Below, in pieces: positions 1 through 9,340 of a stretch of 64,000 nt of DNA. Position 1 is the stretch's first letter, and each line of letters begins with the position of its first letter. The stretch is from Brasilonema sennae CENA114 (GTDB lineage: Bacteria; Cyanobacteriota; Cyanobacteriia; Cyanobacteriales; Nostocaceae). Location of the stretch: positions 4,895,943-4,959,942 of the forward strand of contig NZ_CP030118.1 of NCBI RefSeq assembly GCF_006968745.1, given 5' to 3'. The translations under genes were made by a program, and so were the position numbers. Below the pieces are notes generated by a model, which did no database searches, was not told the origin of the DNA, and saw only the letters and a program-made list of their open reading frames with translations.

Positions 1-23
1 TTACAATAAAATGACCCCATCAG

Positions 24-122
24 TTAACCATAAGCTGGACTAGCGTAAAGCAGCACCCATAACCACGCAAGAATCCAAATCACAATTAATCCCAATATAC
101 GAAGTAGGATTTGTTTGATCAT
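24..122 (-). CDS. possible 32-aa single-span membrane peptide
   Basis: An ATG-initiated frame of 32 codons begins MIKQILLRILG and ends YASPAYG before TAA. Almost the whole peptide is one hydrophobic helix rich in Ile, Leu and Trp, preceded by a single Lys and Arg, as in the small membrane subunits common in cyanobacteria. It does not match a photosystem, cytochrome b6f or NDH small subunit that I can recall. It lies downstream of the LCP gene on the same strand, beyond a terminator, so it would need its own promoter. Coding status is inferred only from composition and length. Confidence 0.35.
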   Translation of the reverse strand: MIKQILLRILGLIVIWILAWLWVLLYASPAYG

Positions 123-147
123 GTTGTGCTTTGTCCTTTGTCAAAAA

Positions 148-175
148 TCATTTGTCCCCAACAAAGGACAAATGA
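148..175 (-). terminator. intrinsic terminator of the LCP gene
   Basis: A perfect 10-bp inverted repeat (TCATTTGTCC / GGACAAATGA) with an 8-nt loop lies about 15 nt beyond the LCP stop codon. Read on the minus strand it is followed by TTTTTG, the usual form of an intrinsic terminator. Confidence 0.6.
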
Positions 176-189
176 CTTATGATTAATAA

Positions 190-1647
190 CTACTTCCAAT
201 CCTTCCAATCCTTACCAATCCGGATTGTGATATCAGATTCTAGATCGCCCGTCGCGGACACCTCAACCTGACCGAAACGTAAGATTTTTTGTAATTGTTC
301 TCCTGCTTCTCGGTTGCCTTTTTGGACAATAATCTTAGTTTCGCTTCGGTTATCAGACCAATCTGGTATAGCGTAAACTTTCGTAAATCCTTGCTGTTTG
401 AGATTATTAATAACTTTTTGAGTTAGTTGAGGTTTTCTAGAAGCATTCTGAATGGCAATTTTCAGGCTAGCGAGCGGTTTGACACTTGAGGACACACCCC
501 CTATTGTCACCCCAGCGTAATCTTGTAGCAAGTCAACTCGCCCAGTCAGATCCAACCAATAGCTACTAGGATCTTGGCTCAGACGGCTGAAAATTCCAGG
601 TAATATGGTCATCTGGTAATTATCTCGCTCTATGTTCAAAGTAAAGTTCACTATTGCCATCATTTCTTCCAGCTTGAGGTTAGTGTCGAAGTGCCTTCCC
701 ATAACACGGATAATCTGAGGCAATTTGGGTAAAACAGTAGGGCTGTTTAGGCGATCGCGCAATCCCACCAAAAGTGCTTGCTGTCGCTGTACTCTTTCCA
801 AATCGCCCATTCCTGGTTCGCGAAATCGTACAAACTGTTCTGCTTGTTCACCATTGAGTGTTTGCCAGCCGTTGACTAAGTTAATCGAAAATCGTGTTCC
901 AGGATCTTTGTTAACCATTGGTTTAGGAACAAAAACCTCTACTCCACCCAACTGATCCACTAGCCGTCGTAACCCACTCGTAGAAATACGAATATAGCGA
1001 TCAATAGGTGCATTACTGAGAGTACGACTGACAACCCGTGCGGCTAAAACTTTACCTCCTTGAGCGTTGGCTTGAGATACCTTAGTTAATCCTTTTTCTG
1101 GAATAGCTGTCATGGTATCTTTGGGGATAGAAAGTACCCGGATTGTTTTGTTGCTTGGGTTGAATCGTATCAGTAGTATCGTATCGCTATGACCTGCAAA
1201 ACTTTCGGGAGTTCCATCTACACTGCCAGGTACTGGCTCAATACCCATGACCAAGATATTCATTGGTCGAGTGAGCTTGTATTGTGAAATGTTACTCCAC
1301 AACTCTGTTGGTAGAGGTACTTTTTGGTCTTTCCCACCCAATCCGACTTCTTCATCTGTTCGATCAATGTCACTCCACAGTGGAGTCCAAAGTGCCAAAC
1401 TCGATACCAGCAAACCCGACAAGGTCATTCCTACAACAATTGTCAGTACCCAAAAAAGCCATCGAGGCATGGCTAACCCCAGCCGATGATACAGCTGACT
1501 GGGAACAGAACCCGAAGATACGAATTTACGAGAAATACTTTTTTGGTTTGTGAGTGTTACCCCATTTGAGGATTGTTGTAATTTATTTGAGCTGCTCTGG
1601 TGTTTTTGACTTGCTACTTGCTTGACCACAATACTTTCCCCACTCAT
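190..1647 (-). CDS. LytR-CpsA-Psr (LCP) family cell-wall glycopolymer ligase
   Basis: A 485-aa protein. A Ser/Asn/Gln-rich cytoplasmic tail of about 60 residues is followed by one transmembrane helix (PRWLFWVLTIVVGMTLSG). The extracytoplasmic LCP catalytic domain comes next, with the family signatures HSDTILLIRF, LSIPKDT and the Arg-rich FVRFREPGMGDLERVQRQ. The last ~90 residues (IQNASRKPQLTQKVINNLKQ onward) match the LytR_C domain found in long LCP proteins. The family transfers lipid-linked polysaccharide to the cell wall on the outer face of the inner membrane. The gene is monocistronic; the neighbouring sugar-nucleotide gene at 1919 is divergent, which loosely fits a shared role in surface polysaccharide. 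The substrate is unknown. Confidence 0.9.
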   Translation of the reverse strand: MSGESIVVKQVASQKHQSSSNKLQQSSNGVTLTNQKSISRKFVSSGSVPSQLYHRLGLAMPRWLFWVLTIVVGMTLSGLLVSSLALWTPLWSDIDRTDEEVGLGGKDQKVPLPTELWSNISQYKLTRPMNILVMGIEPVPGSVDGTPESFAGHSDTILLIRFNPSNKTIRVLSIPKDTMTAIPEKGLTKVSQANAQGGKVLAARVVSRTLSNAPIDRYIRISTSGLRRLVDQLGGVEVFVPKPMVNKDPGTRFSINLVNGWQTLNGEQAEQFVRFREPGMGDLERVQRQQALLVGLRDRLNSPTVLPKLPQIIRVMGRHFDTNLKLEEMMAIVNFTLNIERDNYQMTILPGIFSRLSQDPSSYWLDLTGRVDLLQDYAGVTIGGVSSSVKPLASLKIAIQNASRKPQLTQKVINNLKQQGFTKVYAIPDWSDNRSETKIIVQKGNREAGEQLQKILRFGQVEVSATGDLESDITIRIGKDWKDWK

Positions 1648-1918
1648 CCACTCCCTAAACGTAATATTAATGCAACTTATAAATCTTGCCGGTGAACTAC
1701 CTTACTCGAAGTTTGAGTAAGAGTGTAAATTTATCATCTAACCTCATCCTAACTATCCTACGGTAAGTCCCCTAGAGTCGCTCTATACCTTTATCATTCG
1801 CTTTTTATGGTGTCTATTTGTGTCATTTCCTCTGACTTGATCCAAGTATATTTATACTTCATTACTTTTATTTGTCACAGTACACTTGTAGTATTCTTTA
1901 GTAAGTTACTCTGACCCA

Positions 1919-2983
1919 ATGACTAGAACTTTGTTCCCTGTAATCCTTGCGGGTGGTAAAGGAGAGCGCTTTTGGCCCTTGAGTCGTCAAAATCGACCCA
2001 AGCAATTTTTGAATCTTGATGGTACTGACAGAAGTCTCCTACAAGCAACTGCTGACCGACTATTGACACTTGCAAGCGGTTGGGATAACCTGTGGGTTAT
2101 TACCTCAGCTCAGATAGCTCAAGGAGTTAGAGAACAACTACCTGAGTTGCCATCAGATAACCTACTTGTTGAGTTGCAGGGAAGGGACACCGCTGCTGCG
2201 GTTGCCTGGACAAGTTTGGAAATTCAAAAGCGTTATGGAGACGACGCTATTATCGGTTTTTTCCCCGCTGACCATTGGATAGCCGACCAAGAAGCATTTG
2301 TATGTACAATAAATGCAGCAATAGAGCTTGCGGCTACCCAGGCAGCGATTGTCACACTGGGGATTAAGCCTGCCTTTCCATCAACTGGTTACGGCTATAT
2401 TGAACAAGGGGAAAAGATTGGCAGTTTTAATGAGTTGCCAGCCTATCACGTCAACCGTTTTACTGAAAAGCCAGACCGTCAAACGGCTGAAAACTTTCTA
2501 TCTACAGGACGTTTTAGCTGGAATAGCGGCATGTTTGTTTTTCGAGCAGGTGTTGTTCTCAAGGAACTGCACAAACACGCTCCAGAAATTATCGAACCGA
2601 TAGAAAAGTTCGGTCCTGATATCTATCAAGATCTCCCTAAGAAAAGTATAGACTATGCCTTGATGGAAAAGACAGATATTGCTTATGTCTTACCCGCAGA
2701 ATTTGGCTGGGATGATTTGGGAGATTGGAATGCGATCGAGCGTTTACTGAAAAAAGAAGGCATCCCCAATGTTGAATTTGCGACTCATGTCGGACTGGAC
2801 ACACAGGGATCTATACTCTATTCCACAAATGAGGAGGATGTCATTGTTACAATTGGGTTAGAAGATGTGGTGATTGTGCGCGATCGCAACGTTACCCTAA
2901 TTGTCAAAAAAGACCGTACCCAAGAAATTAAGCAAGTCCTCAAAACCTTACAAAGTGAGCCGCGATTTTCTAACTTGCTTTAA
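1919..2983 (+). CDS. mannose-1-phosphate guanylyltransferase (GDP-mannose synthesis)
   Basis: A 354-aa nucleotidyltransferase that makes GDP-mannose from mannose 1-phosphate and GTP. The N-terminus carries the signature pyrophosphorylase loop (ILAGGKGERFWPLSR, then RPKQFL). Other hallmarks are FFPADHWI, GYGYIEQG, FTEKPD, WNSGMFVF and FGWDDLGDW. The length is that of the single-domain ManC form, without the phosphomannose isomerase fusion of proteobacterial enzymes. The start codon is an ATG about 270 bp from the divergent LCP gene. It probably supplies GDP-mannose/GDP-fucose for exopolysaccharide or glycans; the surrounding genes do not narrow this. Confidence 0.92.
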   Translation: MTRTLFPVILAGGKGERFWPLSRQNRPKQFLNLDGTDRSLLQATADRLLTLASGWDNLWVITSAQIAQGVREQLPELPSDNLLVELQGRDTAAAVAWTSLEIQKRYGDDAIIGFFPADHWIADQEAFVCTINAAIELAATQAAIVTLGIKPAFPSTGYGYIEQGEKIGSFNELPAYHVNRFTEKPDRQTAENFLSTGRFSWNSGMFVFRAGVVLKELHKHAPEIIEPIEKFGPDIYQDLPKKSIDYALMEKTDIAYVLPAEFGWDDLGDWNAIERLLKKEGIPNVEFATHVGLDTQGSILYSTNEEDVIVTIGLEDVVIVRDRNVTLIVKKDRTQEIKQVLKTLQSEPRFSNLL

Positions 2984-3162
2984 AACTTAAAACTCTTGGC
3001 AGAGGCACGCTAGGTGTATCAACCAGTATAACTTTTCTGTCTGTTATTTCATTTGAACAATTATGGAAATCAGTAGTTGTGAACCTCTAGCCAAGAACTT
3101 GGCAATAAACTGCATTATTGCCTATCAAAAGCCTATTTCTGTGTCCAAAAAAATTTTTATTT
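2984..3162. other. intergenic, no gene seen
   Basis: First part of the 614-bp gap between the guanylyltransferase and the ABC1 kinase. It is A/T-rich and holds no convincing open frame or hairpin. Confidence 0.4.
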
Positions 3163-3440
3163 CCCCATCGTTTCATCAACGATGGGGATTCATCCTTAAA
3201 ATCACTTGACATTCCCACATCCCGGAGGATTAGGATTCTTGGACTCAGATTGCCCTTTTCAGTTGCCCTACTTGAGGTCTAACTTTCTGATGTGCCTAGT
3301 CTTACAACTAGCTTCTCAAGCGTTCGTTTCCGTGTGCCCCACGGTACTGAATAAGATGATATCACAGCACATCTTGGGGCGGCAGATTTCTATACACCTC
3401 TTTGAAGGGATGAACTTTCTCTACAATATTTTGTAAAATT
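3163..3440 (-). mobile_element. remnant of an IS200/IS605-type element (tnpB 3' end plus right end)
   Basis: Read on the minus strand, this DNA has a fragment resembling a TnpB C-terminal tail (frame ...SVPWGTRKRTLEKLVV..., then a stop). It is followed by GTGGGAATGTCAAGTG and TTTTAAGGATGAATCCCC, which I recall as the common right-end sequence of cyanobacterial TnpB elements. It ends in an 8-bp hairpin (CCCCATCG / CGATGGGG, 3163-3187), as expected of an IS605 right end. In intact elements this segment also encodes the 3' part of the omega RNA. No transposase catalytic domain, tnpA or left end is visible nearby, so it is a dead remnant. The assignment rests on remembered similarity. Confidence 0.4.
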
Positions 3441-3597
3441 ACCTTTACAAATATTAAAGGATTGCGCTACACCAGGCAAAATCCCCAAAACTAACAGTAA
3501 TATCAACGGCTTGGTGGTCATCATCATGTCCTGCGGCTGACTTCTCCAACTCGTCTATTCCTCTTTCTGTTGCATCCTTCCGCTTTTTTATAAAACC

Positions 3598-5244
3598 ATG
3601 TTCCTCACCCAAACTGTTCCTCGTCAAAGAGAAATCATTGAAGTCCTGCTTCGTAATGGTTGGGACTATATGCGACGAGTCCTCACTGGAGGAAAAGCTG
3701 ATGAACCCCAACTACCCACACCTGCTGTTTTAAAAAACATTCTAGTAGACTTAGGACCAGTCTACATCAAGCTCGGTCAGTTAATGTCTACCCGTCCAGA
3801 CTTGCTGAGCGCAGGATATATTGAGGAATTATCAACACTTCAAGATGAAGTACCAGCAGTTCCTTGGGCAGATGTAGAAGTCCTCATTCGCAAACAACTC
3901 AAACGTCCTTTAGAAGAAACCTTCAGCACAATAAATGCTATCCCAGTAGCAGCAGGCTCAATTGCCCAGACACATAAAGCTACACTTGTAGATGGGCGCG
4001 AAGTGGCTCTTAAGGTACAACGTCCAGGAATTGATCTGACTGTTCCTCAAGATATCGCCTTAATTCAAGGTATAGCCGATTTAGTAGCTCGTACCGAATT
4101 TGGGCAAAATTACGAAATCAAAGCGATTGCTGAAGAATTTACCAAAGCCCTAGAAGATGAATTAGATTTTACACGGGAAGCAAGCTTCACCGACCAGTTA
4201 CGACGCAATTTATCCCAGAGTCGCTGGTTTGATCCCACACAATTAGTTGTTGCCGAAATTTTCTGGGATTTGACGACACCAAAATTACTCGTGATGGAGT
4301 GGCTCAACGGAGGTCCTCTGTTACAGGCAGATCTTGAGAATGACAACAATGGCAAAGATCCAGCCGAAAAACGTAAAGAAATTACTACATTACTATTCCG
4401 AGCTTTCTTCCAGCAACTATATATTGATGGCTTTTTCCACGCTGATCCCCATCCTGGTAACTTATTTTATCTAAAAGATGGTCGCGTTGCCCTGTTGGAC
4501 TGTGGCATGGTGGGACGGCTTGATCCCCGTACACAAGGCATATTGGTAGAAATGTTGTTGGCAATTGTAGATCTAGATGCTCAGCGGTGTGCTCAGTTAA
4601 CTTTGCAGCTGGCAGAGTCTACACAGCCAGTGATTCTGGTTAAACTGGAAAATGATTATGACCGGATGCTGCGAAAGTATTACAACTTGAGCGTATCGCA
4701 AATTAATTTCAGTCAAATCATCTACGAACTTTTGCAAGTCGCTCGTAACAACAAAATTCGCTTGCCCAGTAACATGGGTTTATATGCCAAAACCCTGGCT
4801 AACTTAGAGGGAGTGGCACGGGGATTTAACCCAGAGTTGAACTTTCTCGATGAAATTCAGCCATTGCTGACAGATGTGTTTCGCCAACAGTTGCTTGGTG
4901 AGAATCCCGTGCGATCGCTCCTTAGAACAGCTTTGGATGTCAAAAGTCTCTCTTTACAATCTCCTCGACTCCTAGAGTTTCTGCTAGAGCGAATTACCTC
5001 GGAAACATTACAGTGGAATATCTCACTGCGTGGTTTAGATAGCTTACGCCGAACCGCAGATGATGCTGCAAATCGTCTTTCTTTTAGCATCTTAGTGGGT
5101 TCACTGATTATGGGTGCAGCAATTATCTCTAGCAACGCACAGACATCTCAGTTGTTGTTTTTGAGCAATGTGTTGTTTGCTACTGCTAGCTTCTTAGGGC
5201 TGTGGTTAATTATTAGTATTTTGCGCTCAGGACGGCTACGTTAA
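3598..5244 (+). CDS. ABC1/AarF/UbiB family atypical kinase
   Basis: A 548-aa member of the ABC1 (ADCK/UbiB) family. Family marks are the KxGQ motif (YIKLGQLMSTRPD), an Ala-rich nucleotide loop (VAAGSIAQTHKA), the catalytic-loop region FFHADPHPGN and the metal-binding DCGMVG. Two hydrophobic segments near the C-terminus (FSILVGSLIMGAAIIS and LLFLSNVLFATASFLGLWLI) anchor it in a membrane. Cyanobacterial relatives are tied to quinone/tocopherol metabolism and thylakoid stress responses. The start at MFLTQTVPRQRE matches the usual start of cyanobacterial homologues. No operon partner is evident. Confidence 0.92.
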   Translation: MFLTQTVPRQREIIEVLLRNGWDYMRRVLTGGKADEPQLPTPAVLKNILVDLGPVYIKLGQLMSTRPDLLSAGYIEELSTLQDEVPAVPWADVEVLIRKQLKRPLEETFSTINAIPVAAGSIAQTHKATLVDGREVALKVQRPGIDLTVPQDIALIQGIADLVARTEFGQNYEIKAIAEEFTKALEDELDFTREASFTDQLRRNLSQSRWFDPTQLVVAEIFWDLTTPKLLVMEWLNGGPLLQADLENDNNGKDPAEKRKEITTLLFRAFFQQLYIDGFFHADPHPGNLFYLKDGRVALLDCGMVGRLDPRTQGILVEMLLAIVDLDAQRCAQLTLQLAESTQPVILVKLENDYDRMLRKYYNLSVSQINFSQIIYELLQVARNNKIRLPSNMGLYAKTLANLEGVARGFNPELNFLDEIQPLLTDVFRQQLLGENPVRSLLRTALDVKSLSLQSPRLLEFLLERITSETLQWNISLRGLDSLRRTADDAANRLSFSILVGSLIMGAAIISSNAQTSQLLFLSNVLFATASFLGLWLIISILRSGRLR

Positions 5245-5289
5245 CAAGAAGTCAGAAGTCAGAATGGACTTCTGATATCATGTCCGGAT

Positions 5290-5632
5290 AAACACTTATA
5301 AAAACGAGGAACCTCACCCGCCTCCCTTCCCTCACGCCAGGTGCTACAACGGGGCGGCAGCTTTTCGGGGGAAACTTCCCCCGAAAACGTGCCTTGGGAA
5401 CCCCAACGCCCTTCGGGTTCGCCAGTCGCCTAGGTCGGGAGACCCCTTCGGGTTCGCCAGATGCCTGCGGAGGGAGACCCTCCCGCAGCACTGGTCTCAC
5501 CTCCTGCAGCGCTGGTCTCACCAGATGCCTGCGACGGGAAACCCGTCTATGTCCTGCGGACACGCTACGCTATCAGCACTGGCTCCGCAACGCACTGGCT
5601 CTCCTTAATAAGGAGAGGGAAGGGGTGAGGTC
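5290..5632. repeat. GC-rich composite intergenic repeat block
   Basis: Fills most of the 397-bp gap between the ABC1 kinase and the convergent carotenoid oxygenase. It is a mosaic of short GC-rich units (CTTCGGGTTCGCCAG, GGGGGAAACTTCCCCC, CCTGCAGCGCTGGTCTCACC, CTCCTTAATAAGGAGAG) forming many small palindromes. Rearranged copies recur at 26042-26572, 54905-55300 and 60836-61118. Open frames through it are artefacts. Confidence 0.8.
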
Positions 5633-5641
5633 AAGCAGGAA

Positions 5642-7108
5642 TTATAAGTAATCATGAGCAGGTTTCCAAGTACCGTGGAAACTGTGGGGGATGACGCCGG
5701 GTAATGCCAATCTGCACACAGGTGAATCATCTAACCTATCTGCATCGTAAACCCAAACTTCACTCTTATCAGAATTGCCATCATACACAACTGTGATGAT
5801 CCATGCTTGCTCAGGATTTTGGGGATTTTGAGCATAAATGGGTTCACTTGGATAGCGGTTTTCGCCACAGTCGGCAATTGTGAGGATGTCGGTTTTGTGA
5901 TCGAAACGGGCGATCGCCCCAAATATTTCTTTGCTCGCACAAGCTCCTTGGCGATGTACGACGAGATAAGTTTGGTTAGTATATTGTCCCGTCTCTTGCG
6001 GTGGTACAACTGGAAATTCACAGTGGCGATCTATAATTTCCTCAATTCCCTTGACTTTAGCTGTACTCGGTTCAATATGTATTCGCCACAAAGTACTTAC
6101 AGCAGAAGTGTGAGTCTCACCTGTTGCGACTTGCCTTAGATACTCGTTGGTTTGAAAGTCTTCATAACGCACCACATCGACAACTATCAATCCACTATCA
6201 TCCACATACCCATTACCAAAGTGCCATTGAAACCAAGGTTCAGTTTCACCACGACTCACCAGAGACAGTGTTTCACAATCAAACACCAGAACCTGAGTAC
6301 CCAGTTGCGGCTTCCATTCAAAAGAATTACTATAGCAGCTAAATCCAGTTAACACGGGTAGGATATTTAACCGCAACGGAGGAACGAAAAAGACTAGATA
6401 TTGCCCAGCTAGGACAAAATCATGTATCAACGCTAAACCATCAAGTTCAAGCGATGTTTTTTGCTGAATTTTACCCGTCAAATCGCTCTTATATATATTC
6501 AGTATCCCATTTAATCCTACGGAGACACCAAAGTTAAAAATTGAGCCAGATTTTTGGTCAATTTTAGGATGGGCAGAATAAGGCAATCCATTCTTCAATG
6601 CTCCTAAATCATCTTTGCCCAAAGTGTTGAGCATTTGCAAGTCGAGCGCATGAGGATTGTCCCCTTCCCACAGTGCAAGTAATTTATCTGGTAATGCCAG
6701 CACAGAAGTATTGGCAGAATTCTTAACTGGTTTCAACCATCTGTTCCAAAATGCCCCTGGTGCAGTCATTCCATAATTGCCGTAAAGCAGTTGCCCTGCT
6801 GCTGCTTCTTCTTTATAACCATCAGTTTGCACGTAGCGGTAAACTGCTGTTGCACCCTGCTTTTCCCCCTCTTCATAAGGAGAGTTGAAATGTACGGCAA
6901 GAATCGCGCCATCGCCATCAAACCAATGTCCCATCCTCATACCGCCGCGTTCTAACCTTGCCGGACCATTGCGGTAGAGTGTGCCGTGTAAGCCTTCAGG
7001 TATTGTGCCAGAAAGGATTTGCAGTTGGGTTAGGGAGAATTCTTTTGCGGGTTCGGCAAGAGCTTGTGCCCAGGCTTTTTTTGTTGACTTTTTGTTGATT
7101 GTCTGCAT
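5642..7108 (-). CDS. carotenoid cleavage oxygenase (RPE65/apocarotenoid 15,15'-oxygenase type)
   Basis: An iron(II)-dependent dioxygenase of the seven-bladed propeller family that cleaves (apo)carotenoids, typically to retinal-type products. The first ATG, at 7108, gives 488 aa; a TTG seven codons earlier is possible. The four iron-binding His are all present: H180 (SAHPKI), H229 (LIHDFV), H296 (QWHFGNG) and H478 (HGTW). Their spacing is almost that of Synechocystis apocarotenoid oxygenase. The N-terminal LYRNGPARLERGG and HWFDGDG motifs are also conserved. The gene stands alone and converges on the repeat block after the ABC1 gene. The exact substrate cannot be read from sequence. Confidence 0.92.
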   Translation of the reverse strand: MQTINKKSTKKAWAQALAEPAKEFSLTQLQILSGTIPEGLHGTLYRNGPARLERGGMRMGHWFDGDGAILAVHFNSPYEEGEKQGATAVYRYVQTDGYKEEAAAGQLLYGNYGMTAPGAFWNRWLKPVKNSANTSVLALPDKLLALWEGDNPHALDLQMLNTLGKDDLGALKNGLPYSAHPKIDQKSGSIFNFGVSVGLNGILNIYKSDLTGKIQQKTSLELDGLALIHDFVLAGQYLVFFVPPLRLNILPVLTGFSCYSNSFEWKPQLGTQVLVFDCETLSLVSRGETEPWFQWHFGNGYVDDSGLIVVDVVRYEDFQTNEYLRQVATGETHTSAVSTLWRIHIEPSTAKVKGIEEIIDRHCEFPVVPPQETGQYTNQTYLVVHRQGACASKEIFGAIARFDHKTDILTIADCGENRYPSEPIYAQNPQNPEQAWIITVVYDGNSDKSEVWVYDADRLDDSPVCRLALPGVIPHSFHGTWKPAHDYL

Positions 7109-7364
7109 TAGCGCTTGGAAATGTATCAATGAAACAACTAGATTCTTTTAGATTGTCGTTAGAATCTTGTTACAATTCCTCTGCCAGAAGGTGCACAGAA
7201 CATTTACAGCTTTATTAACTTAAGCCTATGCTGCTCAACAAAAACACTACCGACAGTTAGGATGAGGAAATCGTATAATTAAATAGTAGTAACTCCAATC
7301 TTTACTCAGAAAACACGAATGTGCTTTTAATAATAACCCTATCAGAAAAATAGGAATCGTAATT

Positions 7365-8021
7365 ATGAAAATTAAGCACGCTATCAATTTACATAAAGCA
7401 CTCACTTTTTGGGTAATTTTGGGACTAATGATTTTGTACCAAAATTTCTCCCTTGGACCTTGGGTTTACCTGGCACTTCACAGCACTTATGGTTATTTGT
7501 GGCTGATCAAAGATCGCCTATACCCAGATAAGCAATGGGAGCAAGACATTTCCATTGCTGGTGGTGTTTTCGGCTTTGGGTTAGTGAGCTTGTACTGGAT
7601 AGCTCCATTTATTCTTATTAGTAGTGGGACTATACCATCACTTCCATTAGTAGCAACTGCTATTTCCTTGAACATCTTGGGTATATTTCTACACTATGTT
7701 AGCGATGCCCAAAAGTACTACACCCTCAAGTACAAAGAAGGACTCATTACAGAAGGGTTATTTGAGCGTTGTCGTAACACCAATTACTTGGGAGAGATAC
7801 TTATCTATAGCTCCTTTGCTTTGCTAACTCAACACTGGCTTCCATTCTTAATTCTTGGCGGTTTTATCAGCATGGTATTTATTCCAAACATGCTTAAAAA
7901 AGACCAGTCTCTTTCTCGCTATCCTGAATTTGCTGACTACAAGCGCCACTCTGGACTTTTGTTTCCACTACTGTTTGTTCCAAAAACAACTAATTCAGAA
8001 AAGGTAACACCGGCTGCTTAG
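7365..8021 (+). CDS. integral membrane protein, isoprenylcysteine/phospholipid methyltransferase-like (DUF1295 type)
   Basis: A 218-aa multi-pass membrane protein with about five hydrophobic helices. The C-terminal third has the pattern of the ICMT/PEMT/steroid-reductase superfamily: EGLITEGLFERCRNTNYLGEILIYSS (an Arg-Asn-x-Asn-Tyr-Leu-Gly variant of the RHPxYLG motif), then a helix and SLSRYPEFADYKRHSG. In related proteins this region binds SAM or NADPH next to a lipid substrate. His of RHP is Asn here (CRNTNYLG). The substrate is unknown. A hairpin follows the stop and it has no operon partner. Confidence 0.7.
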   Translation: MKIKHAINLHKALTFWVILGLMILYQNFSLGPWVYLALHSTYGYLWLIKDRLYPDKQWEQDISIAGGVFGFGLVSLYWIAPFILISSGTIPSLPLVATAISLNILGIFLHYVSDAQKYYTLKYKEGLITEGLFERCRNTNYLGEILIYSSFALLTQHWLPFLILGGFISMVFIPNMLKKDQSLSRYPEFADYKRHSGLLFPLLFVPKTTNSEKVTPAA

Positions 8022-8090
8022 CCCGCATTTCTTACAAGCTTATGCGATACGGCTTCAGCCGTTAAGCCTCCGGCTTATGGCTATTTCTTA

Positions 8091-8112
8091 CCCTCCCCGC
8101 AAGCGAGGAGGG
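8091..8112. terminator. hairpin between convergent genes
   Basis: CCCTCCCCGC pairs with GCGAGGAGGG (9 of 10, 2-nt loop) between the membrane protein ending at 8021 and ispH ending at 8132. It could end transcription from both sides, though no strong T-run follows. Confidence 0.4.
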
Positions 8113-8131
8113 ATTACAGGTGAGATTCTTC

Positions 8132-9340
8132 TTAAACCACCACCGCAGTCGCCTTCAATTCCACAATCTTCTCAATCACATCTTCCACAACTATATCCGG
8201 TGTAGAAGCACCAGAGGTAATTCCGACAACTATTTCTCCATCTGGTAACCAGCTTTCTGTAATTTTCAAATCTCCATTTAATTCCCGATGCTCAATGCGA
8301 TTTCCAGATAGAATTCGCGTTTCTCTATCAATGTGATAAGAAGGAATTCCTCGCTCTAGTGCAATCTGTTGCAACTGTGTTGTATTTGATGAATTAAACC
8401 CACCAATGACTATCATCAAATCTAGATTTTGTTCCACTAAATCCAACATAGCATCTTGGCGTTCTTGGGTGGCGTCACAAATGGTGTTGAAGCTTTGGAA
8501 ATGCTGATTTAACTCAGTGGGACCATACTTTGTCATCATCGTCCGCTCAAAGAGTTTCCCCATTTGCTCGGTTTCACTTTTGAGCATTGTGGTTTGGTTA
8601 GCGATACCAACCCGTTCCAAATCTTTATCGGGATCAAATCCAGGTGAGCAAGCTTTGCTAAATTTTGCCAAGAATTCTTCCCGATTTCCACCATTCAAAA
8701 TGTAGTTAACAACGTATTCTGCTTGCTGCATATTCAGCACAATCAGATATTTCCCGGCAAAGGAACTTGTTGCAACAGTTTCTTCGTGTTTATATTTACC
8801 GTGAATAATTGATGTGTAATCTATTTTCTTGTGCTTTTCAACAGCATTCCAAACTTTGGAAACCCAAGGGCAAGTTGTATCAACAATTTTGCAACTTTTC
8901 TCGTTAAGCAACTGCATTTCTTGCACACTTGCCCCGAAAGCAGGTAAAATAACGACATCCCCAGAATTTACGACAAAAAAGTCTTTTTTACCTCCTTCTA
9001 CGGGGATAAATTCTACTTTCATTTCCAGCATCCGCTGATTCACAGAAGGGTTGTGAATAATCTCATTCGTAATCCAAATGCGTTCAGTGGGAAAATGTTT
9101 GCGGGTTTCATAAGCCATCGCTACAGCACGTTCTACACCCCAACAAAAGCCAAAGGCTTGTGCTAAATGGATGGTGACGTTTCCCCTTTGTAGAGTATAG
9201 TTTTTATTGCGAATTTCTTGAATTAAACTGCTTTGATACTCAGACTGCAACTGAGTAGCGATTTCTGCTTGGTGACCAAACCCTTTACGATGGTAATTTT
9301 CTGATTGTTGGAGCGAACGTTTAAAAGCTTTGGTATCCAT
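8132..9340 (-). CDS. ispH: 4-hydroxy-3-methylbut-2-enyl diphosphate reductase
   Basis: The last enzyme of the MEP pathway, an iron-sulfur protein making IPP and DMAPP from HMBPP. At 402 aa it is the long cyanobacterial/plastid form. The three cluster-binding Cys are in AFGFCWGVERAV, TTCPWVSKVW and TICDATQERQ, with the HGKYKHEETVAT and GGFNSSNTTQL loops around the substrate site. The start MDTKAFKRSLQQSENYHRKGFG matches the typical cyanobacterial N-terminus. It is monocistronic and supplies precursors for carotenoids, phytol and quinones. Confidence 0.96.
   Translation of the reverse strand: MDTKAFKRSLQQSENYHRKGFGHQAEIATQLQSEYQSSLIQEIRNKNYTLQRGNVTIHLAQAFGFCWGVERAVAMAYETRKHFPTERIWITNEIIHNPSVNQRMLEMKVEFIPVEGGKKDFFVVNSGDVVILPAFGASVQEMQLLNEKSCKIVDTTCPWVSKVWNAVEKHKKIDYTSIIHGKYKHEETVATSSFAGKYLIVLNMQQAEYVVNYILNGGNREEFLAKFSKACSPGFDPDKDLERVGIANQTTMLKSETEQMGKLFERTMMTKYGPTELNQHFQSFNTICDATQERQDAMLDLVEQNLDLMIVIGGFNSSNTTQLQQIALERGIPSYHIDRETRILSGNRIEHRELNGDLKITESWLPDGEIVVGITSGASTPDIVVEDVIEKIVELKATAVVV

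Noticed and set aside
5252..5563. A 103-codon minus-strand frame
   Set aside because: It is Arg/Gly/Pro-rich translation of the GC-rich repeat block.
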